DNA from: Neoechinorhynchus agilis
Lineage: Eukaryota > Acanthocephala
Assembly: GCA_051530055.1 (NCBI GenBank)
Contig: CM121343.1
Span: forward strand, 2,604,001 to 2,668,000
DNA: 64,000 bases
Reading direction: 5' to 3'
Shown here: piece after piece, positions 55,763 to 64,000 of the stretch
Layout of the letters: every line of letters begins with the position of its first letter
Position numbering within the stretch: the first letter of the stretch is position 1
Made by a program: the position numbers and the translations under genes
The notes under the pieces: generated by a model
Seen by the model: only the letters and a program-made list of their open reading frames with translations
The model's database searches: none
Told to the model about the DNA's origin: nothing

Positions 55763-57522
55763 GCAAAAAAGTTTTGATGTCGACGTTTGGTTGAACATGA
55801 AGACTGAAAAGTAGTTCACATGCAAAAAGGTTTCCCTATAGTTTATAATGCTCTGATTTTTAATAGAACAGAAAATCTAACAACCCCAACCGAACGGCAT
55901 AGCCTTCGAATATTTTACAACTTTTGTTCCTCTTCGTTTCATTGTACTGAACAAAATTGATAATGATCACGACAAACCTGCCGCGGTTGAAAAATGTTCA
56001 AACAAACCCAATACGTTGAACTTTTAAGTCGCCGAAAATTTTGAGTCGCTATTCTCTTTTTTCTCTGCCATCACTGTGTCAAAACGGATGGATTTTCAAT
56101 TTGCAAAGGAGGTTATTTGATAAGATCCTCATGGATTTAAAGCGTTGCAAATGTAATTTTTTTGCACGCGATTATTCCGACTTTAAAAACGTTTATTCTA
56201 TTCTTTAAAAACTAATATAATGGAAATTGAAAAGTGTATTTATCTAGTTGCAGCAACCACACTGAAAATCGATGCTGGGAACAATCTAAATTATTTTTGA
56301 ATGACGCAAATTAAGCGGTGGGGTGGATCATAAAACCTTTGGTGCTCCGCATTCAACTATCTAGACGATATTATAGTCCAGGGTAAATATATGATAATTT
56401 TTACAAAAAGCTCTCGAAATCCGTTGTACAGAATTTAGATTTGTCCAATTAGATTAGGCCTTTTTCCACGGCTGATAGTTTTCCTTGGGCGAACAGCCCA
56501 CCAATCTCCTGCATCAGAGAAGTGATTCAATCACTTAGACTGATGCACACGGTAAAGAGGAAAAAAATTGAATTTATGAATGCATTCTGCTAGATCTAAA
56601 GTTTAATTTTTAATAAAAATGACAAACTGAAAATGAGAAGAAACTCTTGAGCGAAGAACGGTCATAGGGATGGAAATCGCTATCCATAGAGTTAGCTTTG
56701 CTTCCTCGGGAATCTACAATGGCACGTAGAAATGTGAAGTTTGTTAAACAAACGACAACGAAGCGGAAAGTTCGTCCCGCCCGTTCAGCAGTTCTGAGGG
56801 TTTATCGAACTGATGTCCAGAACTCTTTTATAGTGAATTATAATAATTGATTTATTTGATAATTTTCGACCTTTGCGTAGGCCTTAATGGCTTTAAAGTC
56901 TATTCTTAAGGCGGGTAAAACATAAAGAAAGCTACTATCCTCGACGGATCATCATGGCAGACTGATGAATCTTAAAGCATTTCCGAAAACAAGTCTTTAC
57001 CCACCCTAAAAAAAATTAAGATAAAAAATCTATTAAATTTGCGATCGAAATACTTTTCATCTGATAGGCACGTAGATATTGACGATTATTTTCACGAAAA
57101 TCCTCATTGCTAAAAGGTATTTTGTAATTGAGGCTGGAGTGAATTGTCCCAAATCTTCTTTTTAAATTCCAACATATAATTCTCATTTTTTATAGGACGT
57201 CTAACTGTAATGTTGTGAGGATAAAACAAAACTCTATTTGAGTTTGGACGAGACGTAACAACGGCACCAACAAACTTGGAAACGACGAATCACTTAGACC
57301 CTTAACCGTAAGACTACGAGTATCCACTTTCACAATTATTCTGGAGATGCTCATTCATTTACAGGCGGAATGTTCGCAAACCGTTTTTACCTCTACATTT
57401 TCACGTAAAACACTAAATTCAAAACCAAACAAGAATGTATCTTGATTTCAACCTCTTTTTTCATAATGGACTAAATTTAAAATACAGAATTATTTTTAAT
57501 AACCCGTCGTTATTTGATTTCA
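55763..57522. other. Intergenic stretch, nothing recognised
   Basis: About 1.7 kb, AT-rich. A short palindromic segment (GTGATTCAATCACTTAGAC) at about 56520 resembles AATCACTTAGAC motifs at 17273 and 57289. Confidence 0.4.
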
Positions 57523-57879
57523 GCAAAGAAATTTCTTGAAACCGAAGATACCGTTTTACGATTATCCTTCAGTAGGAAAATACTTTTGGCCATGTTGATC
57601 GTAGCATATTCATCGGGAGTAGCGGAAATCATTACTTGGGAGAGCTGGTGAACGTTGGCAGGATTACTGACATTCGCTACTTTAAAGCGTAAGGAGTATC
57701 CGTTATGCGAAAAGAGTTTACTCGATAATCAGGATTTAGCGATGTCCGAAGCTTTCAAATCAAGCCTCCTATCGATGACCTGGACGAAAACACTTTTACG
57801 AAGGGAGACAAAGAACCTCTTAGTCCTGATGAAGACTGAAGCTTGGGCGGATGAAATTCAATTGTTCAATGTTACATAA
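57523..57879 (+). CDS. Unrecognised coding fragment
   Basis: Behind an acceptor-like tttgatttcag (ending about 57522), one frame reads KKFLETEDTVLRLSFSRKIL then LAMLIVAYSSGVAEIITWES, and a second frame from about 57658 reads AGLLTFATLKRKEYPLC and continues to a TAA at 57877-57879. One or two hydrophobic segments and a charged tail suggest a small organellar membrane protein, possibly decayed. No family recognised and the frame change is not explained by a clear intron. Confidence 0.25.
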
Positions 57880-58327
57880 GCAGCAATAAATGTTGGGGCC
57901 TTTAAAAGTGCCTTTTTCTTAATTAATTTTCTATTTACACGAATTTGCTCGGTATCTTCAATACGTTCGCAGCCTTGATTTTTCGGGATTAGTGGAGGAG
58001 CAGAGCAATAATTTCTATCTCACGGCCAACTTCGGTTGGCAATTCTCGCGCAAACTCCGTAAATACGTGGATTTACTATTAAGTTACCGATTTCTCAACA
58101 ATGTGTATTATCCCCAGGTTCCTCGCCTGAATTCAACTGAGTCTGCTAAAGTAAAGTTAATCGTAATTTAATATTTGGGTAGGGATAAGCCTTAAAGGAC
58201 TAATTGGGTGCTCGTTTTCGAAGAACTCGAATTATCGTTGAAGCGTAACCATGGCAACGAAATCGCCAAAAGATCAACCCGAACAGAGAATCGCACTCGC
58301 AAACACATTGACGTGAAACTCATCTCC

Positions 58328-59965
58328 ATGTTTCGTGATCCAATTTTCTCCAGCCTTTACGACGAACAAGAGAGCAGTAGCTCTGAAGTTAGTGGACGTG
58401 ACGGAGTTCAAGAAAACGAGAGATTTAAATTGGTTGATGACCTCAAAAACAAATATCGTTTAATATCAAAAATTTCCAGTGGTGCATTTGGGACGGTTTA
58501 TCTTTGCAAAAATATGCTAACAAGCGAGGAGATGGCAATGAAGGTCGAAAAAGCAGATAAACGAAATTCAAAACTGTTCAAGGAATATAAAATCTATCAA
58601 ATACTTGGAGGGTACGATAATGGATTTCCGAAAGTGCACAATTATGGCAGGTTTGATAAAAACAATGCCATGACAATTGAATTGTTGGGCGAAGACCTTG
58701 AATCACTTTATAGCCACTGCGGTCGATCATTTAAGAAACTGCTGTTGACCGAAATTTGGTTTCTTTGAAAATGGTCAACAACGGTTCCAGTACCTTGCAA
58801 ACAGTCTGTATGATAGCCGTTCAATGTCTCGAGCGGCTAAAATTTGTCCATGAAAAATCTTTGGTACATCGCGACTTAAAACCGCAGAATCTAGTAATTG
58901 GAAGGAGATCTCATTTAAAACGGAAAATCTACTTAATTGATTTTGGTCTTGCTTGTTATTACAGAAGCACAAAGACTGGAAAATATTTCGATTATAGAGA
59001 TCGAGGACCAGCCTTAGGTACCTTGCGATTTATGAGCCGTAAAGCTCATAGAGGAGCCACGCAAAGCCCCCGAGATGATCTTGAATCGCTTGGGTACCTT
59101 CTTGTTTATTTCTTAAAAGGAAAGCTTCCTTGGATGAATGTCATTGCTGAAACAGTGAAACAAAGATTCAATATAGTCGAAGATCTAAAGATAAATACTT
59201 CAGTCAAAGATTTATGCACTAATCTTCCAGGTTTGTATTCTATAGAATTCTATTTGTCAGTGCTACTCCACTCAGACGACTTTCCAATCTTTGTTTTGGG
59301 TTTACTAAACCTTTTGAATTAATGATTAACATTCATTTGTTTTGCTGGGCTCTCCTCAACCCACGATTTGATGAGATGTAAGACACTCGTCCGTTTAAAT
59401 GGGCAAAAAACCTTTTTGTCCGAAAGGAGCATTTTGTCTACAATGCAGGAGAGCCAACAGATTTCTATATTGGCCTAAAAAACGGTGATCCTTGAAGGTT
59501 AATCATTCGCCTTTATTAGAATTAAGCAATGTCTCCAACCGCAGCAAACTATTTTTTGAGAATTCGAAATGGTCATTGGCAATAAAACTTTTCGTTTGAA
59601 AAGTACTCTTTTATTTATAAATGTTCTGTTTAGACGAATTTGGTAAATATCTTGAATACGCACGTAAACTCGGTTATTATGAAGATCCGGATTATGATTA
59701 CATGCGATCATTGTTTAAGAATTTGATGAAACGTTCAGGTTTTAAGAATGATTGCGGTTTTGATTGGGAAGATGAAAATCTATATTCCGTTGCAAATGTT
59801 GCACCAAGTGGATCGGCTCTAAGTGATATAAAAAGTAATGAAGTAGAAAATCGTAAATGCTTCATGAAGTCGTGTCGCCTTTTCCGAAGACGAAAAGATC
59901 AAGAACTTCCACCTTCGATTGAAACGTTGATTGAAACCAGTGAAGACGAGTCCAACCAAAAGTGA
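58328..59965 (+). CDS. Casein kinase 1-like protein kinase
   Basis: Ser/Thr kinase. The glycine loop reads ISSGAFGTVYLC, the ATP lysine is in EEMAMKVEKA, and a CK1-type hinge reads ELLGEDLESLYSHCGRSF. After a short intron (about 58735-58790) come SLVHRDLKPQNLVIG, LIDFGLACYY, and the CK1 signature RFMSRKAHRG…SPRDDLESLGYLLVYF, then LPWMNV. A ~400-base intron (about 59231-59633) joins in phase to DEFGKYLEYARKLGYYEDPD and GFDWED, the CK1 C-lobe end, followed by a basic/cysteine tail (FMKSCRLFRRRK) that could be lipidated. CK1 usually has HLG after the RFMS/RYxS element and LLGPSLEDL in the hinge; here HRG and GEDLESL differ, so it is a divergent, nematode-style member. ATG 58328 is the first in frame. 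Confidence 0.88.
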
Positions 59966-60784
59966 GTTATAAATCTTCTTTGTAATTTCTTTAACGATTG
60001 TGCTTTCGTTTAGTAGATGCTTTTGTTTACAACGAATGAGGCGGTTATTTCGGTCTTTTGTTGCTCAAAAATGAACCAATGTCTCTCTTTTCTTAATAAA
60101 TCGGTTCTACTCGTTATTGACTGTGCAGTGTGGATTCTATTTTTCTTTCACAAAATGGGAATCTTAACTGCAGTAAATGAAATGCTGCGCTTGAAACTTT
60201 TAGAATCACATTCAGCATTTAAATTTAATAGTGCACTTTTCCTGCCTAACGTATTATCCCCGTTCCGAAATTTCGAATCTGGAATTCGCTTTTCTTACCA
60301 CTACTTCGTTCGTAATGTTTTGTAGAATCATTCAATTTCAAAATGAAAAATTAATGACACTTTGCCGACAAAACCCAATAATTTTTCCCATCTTCGATCG
60401 ATGCGTTCGCTTTCAAAATCGAATACCTTGGCAAATCAGGGTTTTCTTTTTAAAATATTTATCGTCCCCTTCTTGTTTTTTTGCCAAAAAGAGAATCTCC
60501 TGAGTTATATAAGTCAAAAGATCTCAGTGTGAAGAACTAAAAAGCAAGACTTCTATTGATCAAATGTTCGACACAACGACCAAGAAGCCAAGACCTCAAG
60601 CATGCAAATATATTTTATTAATTAAACTTCATAAATTTTTCGAAATATAAATGAACTATTATAACTCTTCGTACTAAAATTTGACCATTTCGAGCATGCC
60701 CTGGTCAGAATGAAGTTCACTAAATGGAATCACATTGAAAAATAATATTGTTATATAGTTTTTTTCTTTATTTTTCAATGCTTT
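59966..60784. other. Intergenic stretch 3' of the kinase gene
   Basis: Contains AATAAA near 60095 as a possible poly(A) signal. The short open frames have no supporting features. A small inverted repeat (CATTGAAAAATAA … TTATTTTTCAATG-like) lies at about 60733-60780. Confidence 0.4.
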
Positions 60785-60858
60785 AACAATTTTGATGAAG
60801 ACACACGAATGTGCCGAAATATGGGATTCAATTAATAAATTACTTTAAAATTTCCGGT
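60785..60858 (+). mobile_element. Short fold-back element, copy C (partial)
   Basis: TTTGATGAAGACACACGAAT, GTGCCGAAATATGGGA and AATAAATTACTTTAAAATTT repeat the core and right arm of the copies at 38642 and 49091. The left arm is missing. Confidence 0.55.
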
Positions 60859-60904
60859 AATTAAAAACTTTTACGATTGTCTATTTACTATTAGATTGTA
60901 TTAT

Positions 60905-61130
60905 TCTAGATCTTGGAGGAAAACTTTATCCGGCAAAAAATGCTTAGCCGCTTTCGTCCTCAAATGTCGTCCGAATGCTTGCCATGTTGCCCCTCAACAC
61001 GGCGGTGCTGATATTTTGAAACCGGTTTTAACCTGAAGGCGTCGCTTCAGATCCTTCAGAAGTTGAAGAGCCTCGCTACCAAGAGATCCGTAGGTCTCAA
61101 CCCCAAAAGGCACAAACACATGGGCTACGG
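60905..61130 (-). mobile_element. LINE C-terminal fragment
   Basis: On the minus strand it reads AHVFVPFGVETYGSLGSEAL, then LLKDLKRRLQ and ATWQAFGRHLR: the VET block of the LINE family at 12-13.5 and 26.6 kb, with a short 3' part. Confidence 0.6.
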
Positions 61131-62121
61131 CTTCAAATAATAACAAACCTCGTGGATTTTAGTAGAAACGCTAAAAAGAAGACCTCAAATTTAGACATTT
61201 GGTTCTTATTAATAGGAGTTTTTCTTACCAGCAAACCGTTAAAATCGACAAAACACTTCAGTACGCTCTATTCTGCTTCATCGAGCGGAACGGTGCCGAC
61301 AGTCATTTTGCAAGCATTCCAGATATTTCATTTTCAACTCGAATTTCGGATCATGTAGGGGTTTTTCCCACACAATTTCGAACTTTACTCACATTTACAT
61401 TGGCGGCGACGGTTATGGAGCACATAAATTGCTCATTCATTGATTTCGTAAGTTAATTTTAGAATTTGTTACTTTAAACGTTTTGAAATCGCTTTTAGAT
61501 TTTGAATTTTTAAAGTTTTGATGACAGTTAAAATTGCCCCGTAGCTTGCAGAACGGTAGCGATTATGAAGAATTTAAGTGTTTCGTTAAAATCACTAACT
61601 ATTTAATTGCTTAGTTGCCTTTGTATAACTTAAATTAGACTTTTTTAATTGAAAATAATGACTTTAAATAAAATGCGTAATTAAAACGAAATTCGAATTC
61701 GCTCAAATGCCATTTGGGTATTGAGAGGCGTTCGTTTTGATTGATTATTTTTGCTACGAATAAAGAAGACGCTACAATCTTACCAATCAATAATCAATAT
61801 TAAATCTAAATTATCATGCCTATTTTACAATCGCGTCATACGACCGATTGACATTTATTAAATGATCTTAAGAATCTTAATTAAATTTTCACGTCGGTTT
61901 TTGATCTCGTTTTTTCATCTGAATTATTTTGTAGGGGTGCTCTTAAGAGTTTCTTCGATTACGATTCATGAAACCACTTTATTTCTAATTTATCTGATAG
62001 TTACTTTGTGTATTTTTCGACGAACCCAACATTGGTACAGGAAATCTACAAAATAAAAAAAGATTTTTGGGTTCCTTCCTTTTCTTAAAGGAGATTACTC
62101 TGATATCTGCAATTCTAAATA
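61131..62121. other. AT-rich stretch, nothing recognised
   Basis: No supported gene. Short overlapping open frames at 61152-61456 lack protein-like support. Confidence 0.4.
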
Positions 62122-64000
62122 CAGTAATACTTCGTTTATCCGGATTTATTGGGATCGGACACCATTCGGATACGATATTTCTCAGATAACCGAAAATAAA
62201 AGTTCTTAACATGCGAAGGGGGTGGTTAAGAAAAGCGAAATCGGGGTGAAATTCTATAATTTTAGTTGTATTGATGAAAATAATCGCTTATTCGATCTCA
62301 GTGTACAATTGCAGGCCTTTGTTTCTTTTGCTGCGAGGTATCTGATTCTCTTGAAAACCAGTAGTTGAGTGGGACAACATTCTTATCCAGATAATGGACG
62401 TTTTGGATCATCAAAGTTCTACTGAATTTACTTTAAGAAACAATTTTCCCGAAACCTCTCAAATTAGGATATTTGTTCGGAAAATTAAATACATTAGAAC
62501 ACCGTTTATCCCGGACACAATTCGGATAACCGAAAACCAACCGTGATGTGTTCTTTAGTTAAGAAAAGCAAAATCGGGGTGAAATTCTATAATTTTAGTT
62601 GTATTGATGAAAATAATCACTTATTCGATCTCAGTGTACAATTGCAGGCCTTTGTTTCTTTTGCTGCGAGGTATCTGATTCTCTTGAAAAACAGTAGTTG
62701 AGTGGGACAACATTCTTATCCAGATAATGGACGTTTTGGATCATCAAAGTTTTACTGAATTTACTTTAAGAAACCTCTCAAATTAGGATATTTGTTCGGA
62801 AAATTAAATACATTAGAACGCCGTTTATCCCGGACACAATTCGGATAACTGAAAACCCACCGTGAAGTGTTCTTTAGTTAGGAAAAGCAAAATCGTGGTG
62901 AAATTCTATAATTTTAGTTGTATTGATGAAAATAATCACTTATTCGATCTCAGTGTACAATTGCAGGCCTTTGTTTCTTTTGCTGCGAGGTATCTCGTTC
63001 TCTTGAAAACCAGTAGTTGAGTGGGACAACATTCTTATCCAGATAATGGACGTTTTGGATCATCAAAGTTTTACTGAATTTACTTTAAGAAACCTCTCAA
63101 ATTAGGATATTTGTTCGGAAAATTAAATACATTAGAACGCCGTTTATCCCGGACACCATTCGGATAACTGAAAACCCACCGTGAAGTGTTCTTTAGTTAA
63201 GAAAAGCAAAATCGGGGTGAAATTCTATAATTTTAGTTGTATTGATGAAAATAATCACTTATTCGATCTCAGTGTACAATTGCAGGCCTTTGTTTCTTTT
63301 GCTGCGAGGTATCTGATTCTCTTGAAAACCAGTAGTTGAGTGGGACAACATTCTTATCCAGATAATGGACGTTTTGGATCATCAAAGTTTTACTGAATTT
63401 ACTTTAAGAAACCTCTCAAATTAGGATATTTGTTCGGAAAATTAAATACATTAGAACGTCGTTTATCCCGGACACCATTCGGATAACTGAAAACCCACCG
63501 TGATGTGTTCTTTAGTTAAGAAAAGCAAAATCGTGGTGAAATTCTATAATTTTAGTTGTATTGATGAAAATAATCACTTATTCGATCTCAGTGTACAATT
63601 GCAGGCCTTTGTTTCTTTTGCTGCGAGGTATCTGATTCTCTTGAAAAACAGTAGTTGAGTGGGACAACATTCTTATCCAGATAATGGACGTTTTGGATCA
63701 TCAAAGTTTTACTGAATTTACTTTAAGAAACCTCTCAAATTAGGATATTTGTTCGGAAAATTAAATACATTAGAACGTCGTTTATCCCGGACACCATTCG
63801 GATAACTGAAAACCCACCGTGATGTGTTCTTTAGTTAAGAAAAGCAAAATCGGGGTGAAATTCTATAATTTTAGTTGTATTGATGAAAATAATCACTTAT
63901 TCGATCTCAGTGTACAATTGCAGGCCTTTGTTTCTTTTGCTGCGAGGTATCTGATTCTCTTGAAAAACAGTAGTTGAGTGGGACAACATTCTTATCCAGA
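62122..64000. repeat. Tandem array of the pogo-like MITE, right locus (runs off the window)
   Basis: Begins TA|CAGTAATACTTCGTTTATCC. Unit anchors (TTAAGAAAAGC or variants) are at 62226, 62559, 62878, 63197, 63516 and 63835, so periods are 333, then 319 four times. As at 6333-7255, only the first unit keeps the extra 14 bases. The TIR-like start recurs inside each unit as CATTAGAACGCCGTTTATCC. At least five full units, and the array continues beyond the window. Confidence 0.92.

Noticed and set aside
60017-60503. Two overlapping open frames 3' of the kinase
   Set aside because: Phe/Leu-rich AT-driven frames behind the kinase stop, no acceptor or motif.

Overview
The window looks like a piece of a small, AT-rich animal genome, most probably a nematode or a close ecdysozoan. 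Coding exons are split by very short GT-AG introns (about 40-60 bases, acceptors such as TTTAG, ATAG or TTTCAG). Genes are metazoan (LYST, myotubularin, an Sp zinc-finger factor, a PiT phosphate transporter, casein kinase 1, NTHL1, a C2-PDZ protein of the RGS3 type), and one gene belongs to a sugar-transferase-like family (DUF1647) best known from nematodes. No virus-derived element was recognised. The species call is inference.

Layout. 1-4516: an 18-base minisatellite that reads as Ser-Ser-Thr-Pro-Asp-Pro/Gln hexapeptides and ends in a stop codon with an AATAAA just behind it. 5.8-6.2 kb: a cysteine-rich terminal exon. 6.3-7.3 kb and 62.1-64.0 kb: two arrays of the same 319/333-base unit, apparently grown from a small pogo-like transposon. 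7.7-9.2 kb: DUF1647-type gene. 9.2-11.3 kb: five tandem copies of a ~408-base unit. 12-13.5 kb: LINE fragments. 14.9-16.4 kb (-): endonuclease III/NTHL1. 18.2-18.8 kb: a SINE-like repeat with an exact 3 x 138 tail. 18.9-20.3 kb (-): Sp-family factor. 22.0-23.9 kb: two secretory-pathway orphan genes. 26.1-27.8 kb: a helical protein gene. 28.0-40.4 kb: LYST with ConA-like, PH, BEACH and WD40 parts. 40.4-42.5 kb (-): C2-PDZ gene, tail to tail with LYST. 44.4-47.5 kb (-): myotubularin. 51.5-53.2 kb (-): a RING plus ubiquitin-like-fold gene, divergent from the PiT transporter at 54.0-55.8 kb (+). 58.3-60.0 kb: casein kinase 1-like kinase.

The genes do not form one pathway, although several serve membrane and lysosome biology: LYST (lysosome-related organelle size), myotubularin (endosomal PI3P) and PiT (phosphate uptake). 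The striking property of the window is its density of local tandem duplications and fold-back repeats. At least six independent arrays with units of 18, ~138, ~180, ~319, 348 and ~408 bases occur, some of which duplicate splice sites.

Main points for follow-up: the STPD array as the decayed or mis-assembled 3' part of a mucin-like gene; the triplicated 3' splice site inside LYST; the paired transposon-derived arrays; a myotubularin whose catalytic arginine falls at an intron junction that does not splice canonically; and an Sp factor with an altered first finger. Exon borders were read by eye and several are approximate.
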